Part shown: positions 12,155-23,945 of the stretch, piece after piece
How positions within the stretch are numbered: the stretch's first letter is position 1
Layout of the letters: the number at the start of each line of letters is the position of its first letter
DNA from: Ulota crispa
Taxonomy: Eukaryota; Streptophyta; Bryopsida; Orthotrichales; Orthotrichaceae
Length of the DNA stretch: 64,000 bases
Direction of reading: 5' to 3'
NCBI GenBank assembly: GCA_963920765.1
Contig: OY987251.1
Span: forward strand, 7,629,219-7,693,218
The notes under the pieces: model-generated
The model's database searches: none
What the model saw: the letters and a program-made list of their open reading frames with translations, nothing else
Told to the model about the DNA's origin: nothing
Made by a program: the position numbers and the translations under genes

Positions 12155-13735
12155 CTCTTCCTGCCACACCGGCTGGTTCTGCACCTCCGATGCTGCTACC
12201 CTTCGGGCAGCACGGTCTCGAGCCCGACTTCGGGCGTCTGGACCTGCCAGTTTTGCTAGCTTTTTATATCACAGGGAATTTTTATCTGCAGAAAACCGAT
12301 TCCGCACCCGAACTCGATTTGCATGTACCACAGTAGGAATCGTCTGTGCTCCAACAAGGTGTGACAATGAACCACATCAATCCTCCACTCTACTGCCCAT
12401 CGAACTCTTCCCTCGTCGTCGTAGATCGGATAATAACTCTTGCAATTCCGGTTCTTCTGCAAAGTATAATCACAGCATCAGTATTCCCAGCCAAAACTAC
12501 TCTCATACCTCAGCAAAAACAGACTCAAAAGAGCACGAACAAGTCTCGTACCAAAAAACGAAGACCAATCAAAGGTCTCAGTATCTACACAACATTATTC
12601 ACTATACATTCCACGATACAGATCGTCTACAAGATGATACTGATAAGCCAAGAGCAGCAACATGCACTCGTTACAACTAAGATGCTAACAGTAACGAATA
12701 GAGACTTGCCATTACGAATGACAACCTTAAGTTGCTAGGGTAACTCCAACTCCGGTTCGACAACGGAAAAAGTGCAGGTAGGAAATAGGAAGAAAAGTGC
12801 ACAGAAAGGGAAAATAGGAAGAGAGAGAACAAAAAAAAGGCGGGGAAGGGCAGAGACAAGACAAGAACCATGGACTTCGAGTGTCAAAATTCACAGGTCA
12901 CTGTCAAGCAAAGATTTTCATGTCCTCAGAAGAGAGATCTCCGAGTACGAAACAAAACAAAAGACCTACCCAAAAAATTAGAGTAAGAAACCCCCACCAC
13001 TAATAACCCTACCAATCTACAACTACAATGCACCACGCACGCAAGATTCTAGCACCACTCGGTCCATGCAACTACAGCAAACCTCTTGGTAGTGCAGAAT
13101 GGTGCAAACCCCGAACCCCCAATTCCAGAACCACTCCCAAGAACACCATCACCACCACCAATCATCCTCCTCAGACACTCTTGGCAAGGGTTGCAACCCA
13201 CCCCGCCCTAATCCAACATGCAAGACAGTCCAAGCATGAGTAGAAGAAACGCACCTGTTGACTGAGTGGCGAAGAACACAGCATGCAAGTGGGACAGCGG
13301 CGGAGAACTTGCCAAGTAGCGGGCACGGCAGTGATGACACACCACAGGGAGAGAAGTTAGGCGGGGGAGATGGCGATAGAGATGCAGGCAGGGGAGACAA
13401 GTGTTGCGTTCCTAGAGGAACGCCCGTACCCTTCCGACTTCTGCACTGGTGTCGTAGTCGCGGGTTTGAGATTGTTTGGCTTTGCTGGCTTGCTGAGTGA
13501 GCTACTGAGCGAGCTCCCCCGAACCGGATCGGCAGGGGAATTGGTGCACGGGCAGGCCAGGGAATTGCTGGTGCAAGCGAGGGGGGAGAGGGGAGAGAGG
13601 AGAGGGGGGAAGGGCAGGCTATGGTGCGAGAGGACACTTGTTGCTGTGCGAGGGGGAGAGGGGGAGAGCGAGAGAGACAAAGCGTGGCAGCAAGGGCCAC
13701 GATGGGACAGGCCAAGCTTGGCAGGGCAGGCCGTC
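12155..13735 (-). promoter_or_regulatory. Leader/promoter region of the bZIP gene
   Basis: GC-richer than the surrounding intergenic DNA. On the minus strand it is CT-rich near 13570-13690, as many plant core promoters are. A good acceptor (TTTGCAG, exon from about 12456) and a possible donor (ACAG/GTGCG, about 13255) would make an intron of roughly 0.8 kb in the 5' untranslated region. This is inference from splice motifs only. No separate gene is supported: open frames here follow base composition. Confidence 0.4.
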
Positions 13736-13739
13736 GAGA

Positions 13740-14035
13740 GTACGGGCCGGGCCGGGCCGGGCTGGATCGGGCTGGACTGGGATGGGCTGCGATGGGTCGG
13801 GTCGGGCTGGGATGGGTCGGGTCGGGCTGGGATGGGTCGGGTCGGGCTGGGATGGGTCGGGTCGGGCTGGGATGGGTCGGGTCGGGCTGGGATGGGTCGG
13901 GTCGGGCTGGGATGGGTCGGGTCGGGCTGGGATGGGTCGGGTCGGGCTGGGATGGGTCGAGTCGGGCTGGGATGGGTCGGGTCGGGTTGGGCTCGACTGG
14001 GGTGGGATGGGGGTGGACTGGGATGGGCTGGACCA
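13740..14035 (+). repeat. G-rich minisatellite, 20-bp unit (G-quadruplex type)
   Basis: Nine near-identical 20-bp units (GTCGGGCTGGGATGGGTCGG) run from 13801 to 13980, with degenerate flanks on both sides and a single G-to-A change at about 13960. Each unit is four GGGNN steps (CT, AT, TC, TC), so the + strand has about 36 GGG tracts spaced by 2-nt loops. All frames on both strands are open only because the repeat lacks stops. It lies about 1.65-1.9 kb upstream of the bZIP start codon. Confidence 0.95.
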
Positions 14036-14785
14036 GGCTTTCTTTTTCTGGCGATTTGGGGTTAAATTGCATCAATTTTTTTGTGACCGGCACCAACGCA
14101 GGGTTTTTTTAAGGATTTCAACTTATGAAAGTATTGGCGATGATTTATGACTGTAATTCATTAAGGTGGCTATATTGGAAAAACACTTCAAGAAGCATGT
14201 TTCATTCATGAAAAAAGGTGGTGAGAATTTTGGCTACCAATGGTTTCTTATTACACTAGTAAGGGGCGCAAATGAAGTGTATTGCTCACAAATTTTGAAA
14301 ACTTACTATGAATGTGAAAGATGAAATATGTGGCAAATAGGACACCCATATTATTTTGGTTGGAGATTAAGTTGGCAATGCTAGTCAACCAATAAGGGAA
14401 TACATATATGGTCCTCAATTAAGGTTTGGCTATAGGGTTATCAATTACAAGTGAACATTGGTAAAAAAAACTCTCTTTTTCACATTTATTTCCTATTGTG
14501 ATCCATGGTGAATTTTGGCTATTTTAAGCCAATAAAAGAAACCCTGGCACCAAGCCTATAGAAAAAAAACACACACACACAATTACTTACTTGGATGAAA
14601 TTGTCAAAAAAACTTCAAACTTTAAAAAAATTGGATGAAATTGTTAAATTGTGGATTGAAACCAAAATACATGTGCTAATGTGATATTTTCTATCCAATA
14701 TGTAGATGAATATTGAAATATGGAGCACCACTACAAAAATTTAATCTCCACTTTGGCACTTCTTAGAAAATGAAACAAAAAAACC

Positions 14786-14850
14786 GTGGGCTGGACTGGG
14801 CTGGGCTGGGTCGGGTCGGGCCGGGTCTGGGATGGGTGCAGGCGGGGTAA
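14786..14850 (+). repeat. Second GGGNN-type G-rich tract
   Basis: Irregular array of GGG tracts with 2-3 nt spacers, the same sequence style as the minisatellite 0.75 kb away and on the same strand. It is probably a relic or seed of the same repeat. Confidence 0.8.
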
Positions 14851-15376
14851 GCGACGGGGGAGGGGAGCCTGATTCTGCGCTAGTGATTCCTGCGCTGTAA
14901 GGTGGCGCTGCATGGTGGCGACACGTTGCACTTCCTTTTGTCGCCCTTTCCCCACATTCTCTCCCCCTTCAGCCCTTCTTCCCTAAGTTTATTCCCATGC
15001 TCCGGCTCTCACCGCTCTTGCTCTTAGCCTTTTCACTTTTCTACTCATGGCTGGGGTGTATGAAACCTTTGCATCCCAACGTTTTCCATAACTTTTCAAG
15101 TTTTTCTAAATATAAAATTGGTTCAAGGGGCAATTCGAACTACGTCTTTGACTTTATCTACAAGGACCACTTCAATGTCAAAATCCAACTTTGTTGAGTT
15201 GTGAGGAATGGAAGAAAATTTTAAATGTTTGAGAAGAAACTAAAAAAAATTGTTGGATTATTTTGTGTAATATGTTTTGGGATAGAGTTCCTAAGTTGGA
15301 TTTCTATTTATGCTGCAATGTAGTTTTAGTGATGTTTGATCTCCATCATGTTTTGGTATTTGATATCTATATTGTG

Positions 15377-15455
15377 TTAACCCCTAAATACCCACAACAC
15401 CAGAATGTGGTGCTTTTAACACTGAAATCCGGCACCATGGGCATTTAAGGGTTAA
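15377..15455 (+). mobile_element. TTAA-bounded mini-element (79 bp)
   Basis: Bounded by GTTAA / TTAAC, with inverted ends CCCCTAAATACCC and GGGCATTTAAGGG. The interior is a short imperfect hairpin. It matches the end sequences of the 54727-55096 element (GGCATTTAAGGG). Confidence 0.6.
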
Positions 15456-16139
15456 CAAGTATTTAAAAAGCAACAATGTACAATAGAACTCCTCTAAACT
15501 GATATAGTTGGGACTCCAACAACTATATTAATTTAAGTAAGTTATTACTTAATTTTGTGGAAGTGTAAATGAATTGAACTTGAGGTTTGTGCCAAGATAG
15601 CACCAAGGAGCATTACTACTATTGAATTAATTACTTTGGTTTATGACTGACGTATGGTTTGACATTGAGATTTGTGTTATACATTATTTTACAAAAGATA
15701 CTAGTTCACATGATATTAGATTACAAGAGTTCTATTCTATACATGTAGTGCATGACATTTATGATCAACTATAATTGTAATAAGAAATTCTAAAGCACAA
15801 CACCTTTATTACGGTTGAGATCAACAAAGAAGTTGGAGAACAGATCAAAGTGATTATAGTGAGCTACTTGAGATCCCAAATTAAAACTTCTTATTGGTAG
15901 CAAATGCCAATTATATGGCAATATATATACTATGCCCTATGGTCATTTGTAGAATGAACATGTTTACAATAATTGGTAACATAGTCCACAATAATTCATT
16001 TACAACCATTATGAACACATTTTCTTACAAAGGTAGGTAGCTCAAAAGGCGACATTTTAAGGGTTGATTTGCCTTTCCATTGAGATAAGAAGATTTTTGT
16101 CTAATTATCAAGCAAAGAGAAATGGATGCCAAATGTAAA

Positions 16140-16380
16140 ACAAATTTTTCTTGTTTTTTGAAGCATTATTAAATTGTTGATGAATTTTCAAAGTTTTTTG
16201 CAGTAGATACCTATTTGTGATTCTAGGTCTCCCATAAACTGTTCCCTTGCAACTTGTAGAGAGGTGAGGTGAAATCAAGGAATATGATTGGCTCTTGCAA
16301 TATAGTACACATTTTCTTTTATGATTAAAAAGGGTCCATTCAAGAACCACCTCATATCCATTCTTGGGCTATCTATGGGA
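16140..16380 (+). repeat. Dispersed repeat family D3, copy 2 (empty-site reference)
   Basis: Collinear with 7570-7885 and with 59345-59600 (reverse). It runs without interruption through the point where the 7759-7850 element is inserted in the first copy. Confidence 0.7.
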
Positions 16381-19156
16381 TGCTTTTCATGAGAGGGAAC
16401 GCAATTTGAGCTACCTACCTTGGTGAAACCTTTTTGGATTTTGCCACACATTGAAGTCCTCCTTTATTTTCTAATTTCAATTTACAAATGTAGGTAGTGG
16501 ACATGAATGTATTTCTTTCAATCATGATAAAACTTGACATCAACAATCATTGAATTCTCCATATGCTATGTATGATAGATTACTAATCATTGCATTGATG
16601 ATACATTTTAAAAATTCAATATTACTCTCATTATGAGTATTATGCCATCTAAAATTGGATTATTCATGTACTTGGGAAGGGCAATGAGTGATAGCAGTAG
16701 AAAACTACGTGCAAACAAATGCTAAAGTGTCTACAAAATATTTGAGATAAAAGCTATAATTTTCTTTTTTATACTATAGGGTACAAAAATGCCATGACAT
16801 GTCTTCAAACTACTATAGGGTATAGAAAAATAGGTCCATTTAGAAAGAAAAAAAAAAAGACTTAGGATACCTTCATTTTTATTCTTTTTTTTGCCACAAG
16901 TAATGAATGATGTTGCCTTGTGAGTGGCATATTCAAAGTGTTCAATAATTTTATACCTTCTTAGTAAATGAGTGTCATTGACAATTTTTGGAAATGATAC
17001 AATAATAATATTGATCACACTTTTCTATTAAGTTCTAGTTGTAAGTAGTCATTGTTGGGGGAAAAAAAAGTTTGAAAGAAATTTAATGTGGGACAAAAAT
17101 TGTAGTAGAATTTGTTTATTATCTAAATTACCAAATTTTTTATTCATATCAATTTAGAATTATAAGTAATGCAAGCCCCTTCTCTAACAACCCAAAGTAG
17201 GAGATTATATAATGATAGTGTGTTTAAAAGAAAAAATAATACCCCCCTAAAAAATACTTTGTGTTTGCACCTATCCCCTTAATTTTTTTACACAATGACC
17301 CTCCCAATATCCAAAGACCTCAAACCCTTACCAATGGTAGGTTATTAGTGTTTCCACAGTTTTCAACCCTATTACCGCTAACAATGCTAGCATCCTTGCC
17401 ACATGTCCAATGAAACTATAAATCCTAAGAGATTTCCCTCCACTACATTAAAAACTATATAGAAAGTGCAATATTTTTCATCCAAATTGGACATACAATT
17501 ATAATCAAACTCATCCTACTAAGCACTTTTAGGGGGATCCTATTTTCCCTGCCCTATTTTTTTACTACAATATACTAGAGGTATTATTCACTACCTTGTT
17601 TTACATATAATGAAGCAGGAGACATATTTTCAATGCTATGATATATCTAACAAAAGTATAAAATTTATCTCCAATGAAAAAACTCAACCCTATTTTTTAT
17701 CTCACCTGGTTTTCTAAAATTTCAATGGTCACCCCACCAAGATCACTTGCCAACTTCCATTAGCTTTGAGCCTATTTCTATTTAATTTGGAATATCTTTC
17801 ACATTTCTCCACAAAATACTTTGAGTGATTTCCCAGGTGGATAACTTAATGCATGTTAGATTTGATGTGTATCATAACATAGAGACGGGTTTATTCTTTT
17901 GAGGTAATAATAATTAAAAAATTACAACTAAGAAAGGGTTCATTCAAATCGCAAAATTGAGTATAAGTAATATAGGTAGGTTTTAAGCAGGCCTCATTAC
18001 TTTTTTTAGAAGTAATTAAGGGGCCAGTATAGTGGGGTATCCTATGGTCCTACTGTATTTATGGTGGGTATGGGGTATTTGATGTTCCAATGAGGGTGCC
18101 AGGTGTTGGATGATGAAAAATGAGGGCAATGAATGTGGATGAATGGTTAGGGTCTACTTCACTTTTGGGTCAAGGTTTTGTTGCTTGGTGTTAGGGTGCA
18201 AGTTCTAGCCTTCCAGGAGCTTGTTTCATTTGGCTTGTGCGCAATAGGGTTTTCTTAATACATACATGTAAACGGAGTTCATTCACAATGCTTTGACTCT
18301 TAATTGATTTACCTTGGATTTTTGGAGTGAAGAGGCATTTCTAATTGCATTGCATATTTCTATGAAGGATTTGATCTTTGTCTTGCAATTACTTATGAAA
18401 GCATAGTGCATTCATACCCTAACCCCTAAAGCCTAAATTGTCAAATTACTTAAAAATTCAAAAATTTCAATTATAAAGAAGATAGCATCCGATTTTGTTT
18501 TGCTTAGCCCTTATAAGTAATTAATGAGTGCCCTAAAATTGGCCATTTGGCCCAATAATATAATTACAGAAATCCTTTTATTTGGCTCAAGGAACTAAAT
18601 AGTCCCCTTATAAATTAACCCCTTGCCGCACGTGGGGTACTCAACATACAAAGAGTGATCTACCCAAGAGTGATTTACTATTAATTAACCATTGAAAAGC
18701 TGCTAAAATTGTGTTTCAAGTAAACAAAGTTCTATATTTTTTCTAAATATGTGCTATGCTAGTTGACCCAAGTAAAACCTTTTTTCATTTGATGATTCAA
18801 ACTTGCAAAAGACATGTGCCAAAGAATAAAAAAGATGTTACAAAGAAAGAACACCTTCGAGACTTGATTTTTCCCTACTTTTGTGATTGGATTTAAAATA
18901 TTTACATGTTTCTTTCCAAATTTTTGGTTTGTTACTAGTGCCCAAAAGCCTAATTTTCATTATTTTGAGGTTTTTTTGAAATACTAAGCAATAAATTTAG
19001 CTTAGTAGCACTTATCAAATGCATGATGAAGAATTCTTTTAATCCATTTTATTATTATTTCCAGATTAAAAACACTCACTTTACATCAGAATTGGTTGAA
19101 ATTAGCGGGTTTCATGATTTGTTCTAAATGATAGTATGATGTTTAAAGTTTCTTAA

Positions 19157-19758
19157 TCTACTGTCTATCTATATAACAGAATAAAATTTACCATGTGGCA
19201 ATCCTTTTACTGCGATCTTTTTACAGCGTGGGTAAATAAACTTGCGTATGTAAATAAACATGTATGGGTAAAAACATGCGTAGGTAAAAATGTGTATAGG
19301 TAAAAGTCTGTGTAGGTAAAAACCTACATAGGTAGAAACCTGCTTGAGAAAAAAAAATATGGGTACAAAATTGTATGTGTAAAAAAATGCATGGGTAAAT
19401 AATTAAAAATGTAACAAAATTATGTGGGTAAAAAGCATGTTATCAAAAAATTGCGTGAGTAGTTATTGTGTGGATAAATAAATTTGTGTGGGTAAAAAAT
19501 AAATAATATTTTTTTCCGTGAGAAAATAATGACGTTTCTTTTACTACGTGGGTAAAAAACTTTATGGGTATAGAACAAAAAATGCTTTACAGTAAGGGAT
19601 TTTTTTGTAAACAAAAACAAATGTTTTATTGCATGGGTACATTTCAAAGTTAGATTGCACGGATAAAACAAGAATTATTTTCTTGCGGGGGAATTTTTTT
19701 GGGTAATTGGGCTTGAAATTATTTTGTGTCCCATCAGACCCACGGGTGCCTATACTAG
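19157..19758 (+). mobile_element. Non-autonomous Helitron (about 600 bp)
   Basis: The 5' end begins TCTACTGTCTATC and then has ACCATGTGGCAATCC, resembling plant Helitron 5' ends. The 3' end is ACCCACGGGT (short hairpin), 7 nt, then CTAG. The left flank is A and the right flank is T, as expected for Helitron insertion into AT without target duplication. The interior is a degenerate GGGTAAA array with no Rep/helicase coding. The end motifs are from memory of the superfamily. Confidence 0.55.
19222..19700 (+). repeat. Degenerate GTGGGTAAAA array
   Basis: Irregular tandem repeats of about 15-22 bp built around GTGGGTAAAA / GTAGGTAAAA words fill most of the putative Helitron. Copies are strongly diverged. 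Confidence 0.75.
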
Positions 19759-20189
19759 TATGTTAATAATTGAAAATGGTCGGTAGAGCTTGCATGGATG
19801 ATTCTGCCCATTTTTTTCCTCAATGGCATGGATTACACGTTGGGAATCAATAAAAATAACTAGTGTCAATATTGCTTGGATTATAGATATTGGGGCCTGA
19901 GCATTCAAAAGATGCAAAGCGCAATATGTCCTCAAAAGGATTGTGCAACAAATTTTCACCAACTATTTATCTCATACTAACACTAGCTCCCTTTACATTT
20001 GGATTACAATTGGATGCTTTTATTTGTCAAACCACCAAATTCTACTCAACTTTCAACCAAATGCCCAAGTATCAAATTAATTCTAGTGTAATAACCACCA
20101 AAATTTGGTGTCTTGGGCATTTAAGAGTTAAACAACAAATTGAGCATTGGTCAAAAGTTGGCTCTTGTAAATAAGAATGCTGTTAATTA

Positions 20190-20480
20190 CAATGGTGAGC
20201 CAATTACAATGGTGAGCAAAGTGCACACAAAATTTAATATGATTGCCAAAAATGCTCTCATGGAAATTGCAAGAAGGGTACCATAAACCTAATACGATCT
20301 CTATGAATCCCCTCTCAATTTGGGGTACCTAAAAACATAATGCCTTCAATGAGATTTTTGCCTTCCACCATGGACCACGTCTCTATGATCACTTAAAAAA
20401 AACAATTAAATGAAAAATGGCTCTTACATCTAACACACTATTTTTGTTGTTGTCATCCATTGAACAAAAACCGTCTGCAC
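20190..20480 (+). repeat. Diverged relative of the 54727-55096 element
   Basis: Shares ACAATGGTG, CAAAGTGC, ATTGCCAAAA, AAATTGCAAG and GGGTACCTA, in order, with the interior of 54727-55096. A GGGCATTTAAGAGTTAAA word at about 20112 resembles that element's terminus. The ends are no longer clean. Confidence 0.55.
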
Positions 20481-20879
20481 TAGCGTTTAAATATTAAAAA
20501 ATTCTAACAATTATTGGTTTCCACCAAAACACTACTTTTGACTTTGAAAAATGCCAGCAAAAATGTGCAACAATGACCTACAGTAGTAAATGTGAAATTT
20601 TGAGGTTGTGCTATTCTTCTATCACACACGCTTTTGTTTGTTATGCACCGGAGCCACAGGCATGAGCCCCACGGGCAACCAAGAAAAAAGCCGTGTATAA
20701 AAAAACACATGTAATTGCAAGTTTGTCGATGCACACGTATTGAAAAGGGACAGTTGATGATTGGCACGTAACCTTTTTGATGACTTATACTTTCAAATTA
20801 CAAAACAAAATAAAAACGGTTGCATTAAACTTATATTGAAATTTGCAATGCATTTTAGGCCAAACTGCTTGAGATTGAG

Positions 20880-21130
20880 GTCCTACATTACAAGCACGTA
20901 AAAATTCCTTGGACAAAATCCTTTGCATTTTTGGTTGCTTTATGTTCTGAGCATAACCGGAAATTGTGGAGCGGTGTCATATTACACAATGTTATTCTTA
21001 TCATCAAAAAGGACAAAAAGGACATGTGGTAGTATTTTATTCAAATAATATTTATGCAAGCTAAAGGTCTCATGCACAAACAATATCATGTTTTTGCCAT
21101 TGGTTATTCAAGTTTTGCCGTCAATTTTAA
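20880..21130 (+). repeat. Dispersed repeat family D2, copy 2 (uninterrupted)
   Basis: Related to 5640-6000 and collinear across the point where the mini-element at 5756-5835 sits. It therefore serves as the empty-site reference for that insertion. Confidence 0.6.
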
Positions 21131-21595
21131 TTGCTTAAACGTGAGAATGCCCATGTGTGAGGCCCTGACCCTATACTCTTAGTTGTTGAACATGCTCCTC
21201 TTGACAATTCACACTTTATTTACAATATCACTTTTCATATTTCTATAAAAAATTATTTTCTATGAAGTACATTATAGGCGTCCACTTCTAATTTTTTTTC
21301 ATCATATACAGATGTGATAAATGAGGGAACCCAATTAAAAAGCCACCCTAAAGAGGGAGGTATACAACATCACTAACATTCAAAATCAAATTTAATAGCC
21401 ATCCTTAAAAGTTGAGCAAACCCAACCTTAATATTTTTCGAGTTCTTTCTAATAGTTATTGGCTTTGTCAAGAGGAGACTTTGCAAGAAAATTTGAGAAG
21501 GTACCTCACTAAAAAAACAAGCCAATGCTACAAGGACAAGACCTCTTGTAGAGTAAGCTACCTAACAAACCACCTTGAAAATCCAAATGGACTAC

Positions 21596-21665
21596 CAATG
21601 AAGTTTTGATAGTCTTCCCCAATGAAGTTTTGATAGTATTTCCCAATGAAGTTCTAATAGTATTT
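21596..21665 (+). repeat. Three-copy tandem repeat (about 23 bp)
   Basis: CAATGAAGTTTTGATAGT is repeated three times with small changes in the spacer. Confidence 0.8.
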
Positions 21666-21855
21666 GCTACAGATTATTAACATGTTTAGGGCATCTCCAT
21701 TGGTGGGTGATAAACGGTGTTTGAGCGCACAAGTAAGGTCTTGGTAGTGTCACGGATCTCTACCATAGGCACAAGGAGGAAATTTTTTGACTAGCCACAC
21801 TAAACAAGCTCTTTGAGACGGGGAGTAACAGTGACTTGGGAAATTTTGAGAGAGC

Positions 21856-22200
21856 TTGAATCTTGGACTCTTCAAGGTATCAAGAAGCTATTTTGTGATG
21901 TCAGACTATATTGGGAGACAACTGGCCCACAGACCTCTCAATAAAATTGCTGTAGCAATGGACCCTAACCCTAGGCCACAAACGTGGCAAGACCTGATAG
22001 CAAGAGTTTCTGAAAAATGTTCTCGTGAGCTACCCCAAAAGAATCCTCTTGCAAACCAATGGTCATCTTGGGCTTTGAACTCCAGCCCCAATTTCAACGT
22101 CCCGCTTAGATGCATCATGAACATGGCAATCTCGTCGGGCTGGTGGAGATGCCCTTATCACAACTATTACACCATACTCAACGACCCAACAAGTGCATAA
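21856..22200 (+). CDS. Orphan open frame, 114 codons
   Basis: This stretch is GC-richer and less repetitive than its surroundings. It has an open frame from ATG to TAA containing WQDLIARVSEKCSRELPQ and a Trp/Tyr-rich C-terminal end. I do not recognise a family. There is no clear promoter, no flanking exon and no signal peptide. It could be a captured gene fragment carried by a transposon, a decayed gene, or chance. Treat it as hypothetical. Confidence 0.2.
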   Translation: MNLGLFKVSRSYFVMSDYIGRQLAHRPLNKIAVAMDPNPRPQTWQDLIARVSEKCSRELPQKNPLANQWSSWALNSSPNFNVPLRCIMNMAISSGWWRCPYHNYYTILNDPTSA

Positions 22201-22759
22201 GATCAAATTTGGATTTGATTTTCCAAAAATTCATTATATGATATGATGAAGAGGTTCCCAAACAAGACTCAATAAAATAATAAGGAAAATATTCTCAAGT
22301 ACTTTGAGCATCTAAGGCAATGCAAGAAAACCTCAAAAGCCTTTTAACCCTTGAACACCGGGGCCCATAGTTGTGGCTTGCCCTGTACTGTACAGCTACA
22401 GTACTTAGGTTGTGTCCAACTTATAATATTGCTTCAAAAAGTGGGAAAATTCAATAGTGCATATTGCCCACATGAAATTTGTAAGGACAGGAGGGGACTT
22501 AACAACCATGGTTGTGAATGTTCTCACAAATTTCAATTTTGAAAACATGAGGACCTTCAATCAATCCAATCTTGGCACTCCGTAGTGAAGAACCTTGCCA
22601 TGACCAGTTTTGAAAAAAAATTGAATAAAAAAAGCTTTTTTCCCAACCCCCAAATTGTTTTTTTGCACCAAAAAGACAATATATATTGTCTTTGACCTTT
22701 TGGGTGAAATGAAAAGTGCACAATTAATGGATGAATCCATCTTCAAATCTTCATCTTTA

Positions 22760-23078
22760 TAGCATCTCCAATGTTGTACAGGTACTTCAAAATTGACACT
22801 TCAAGAAATTATATCCATTTTCAAAATGCCCTCAAAATCCTTGCACTTCAAGTATGTCCTATCCCATAAATAGTCATTTGAGCATTCACTAAAGGAAATG
22901 TAGGATAAAACTCATTAAACTTAGAATGAATAGTGTTTTGAAAGGCCATTGCTTGATACACTAGGATGGAGGATGGAGAGAGGATGGAGAGACATAACAG
23001 TGTTTTGAGAGGCACAAAACACTTATCATCCATGCTTTAAGTGTGTTGAACCCTTGCAGGGTAACACTGGAGATGCTC
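22760..23078 (+). mobile_element. PIF/Harbinger-type (Tourist-like) MITE
   Basis: Ends AGCATCTCCAATGTTG / AACACTGGAGATGCTC are inverted, and 3-bp TTA direct repeats flank at 22757-22759 and 23079-23081. A 3-bp TTA/TAA duplication is typical of PIF/Harbinger MITEs. The interior is about 320 bp and non-coding, and resembles 41400-41620 (CTTAGAATGAATAGTG versus CTTAGGGTGAATAGTG). Confidence 0.65.
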
Positions 23079-23945
23079 TTAATGTCTCTCCAAACAGGTA
23101 AATTTTGGAAGAGCTACAGCAAATGCTTTTCTTTTTGTTAAACAATTAGGGAGTTGCTAGAATTGATTGATGAGCAGTTGTCCATTAATTAATGGATCTT
23201 TATCAACGCAATTGCTCACCAATATCAACAAGCATAAAAGAACTGAAACTCGTGTTCAGATGTTCAAGTAATCTGGGCAACACTCAAAGACTTGCTAGAA
23301 AAATATCAAAAACGGCTACTACTCTGATTCTGGCAAGCCAACCCTATATAGATCTGGTTTCACAAAGCACTGGTTGCAAATGGGCAGCCTTTACTCCAGT
23401 GCATAAAACCTGAGGTAAACGTAAACAGAAAGTGATAGGCACACAACTATCCAAAATGTAATAAAAACTCCAGCGTAGCTAGCACAGTGTGTAAACACAG
23501 AAACCTTCGTCACAGAAAAGGTTAAAATTCGTATGGTTAAACCAGGATAGAAAATAAATGTTATTTTCGGATGGGAGGGGAGTTAAGGGTTCATCTCTAC
23601 AAAATAGCAGCTAAAACAAGCACTGCAGGTCAAAGACCAAAGCAGCACATCCAAAGTGCCTGCAAACAAGTTATACCAAAAGCATGAATTGTCCCGTTAA
23701 GAAGGGTTGATTCAAACTAATTTCTTCCAGAAATGACAAGACAACCAAACTGCTTCTAAAACTTTTCCACTTGTGCTAGTAATTCACACGAAACTAAGTA
23801 CTGTATTTCTGCAAGACGATACTACTAACGCCGCATGAATAGTCAAGTTTGAAATACTAAAAAGGCTCACAAACAATGCAGCATTCATTGCTGATGAAAA
23901 CACACCAAAACTATGATGTGACTGTTTACCACAAGATTGATTTGG

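Larger units (their letters stand above)
14850..19156. other. Intergenic AT-rich DNA
   Basis: Apart from the mini-element at 15377-15455 and a D3 repeat at about 16140-16380, no gene, RNA gene or structured repeat was recognised. The reading frames present are short and compositional. Confidence 0.6.

Noticed and set aside
12155..12270. N-terminal extension of the bZIP protein starting at a GTG (12184) or further upstream
   Set aside because: The frame is open but contains no ATG, and ABF-type proteins fit a start at the ATG at 12154.
10919..12680. Several long + strand frames opposite the bZIP exon
   Set aside because: Shadows of the GC-rich bZIP coding sequence; the minus-strand reading has all conserved blocks.
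13149..14112. Long open frames on both strands (up to 315 codons) rich in Gly/Trp or Pro/Arg
   Set aside because: They run through the stop-free G-rich minisatellite and CT-rich leader. All frames are open at once, and a 20-bp unit cycles through frames. No conserved domain or splice support.
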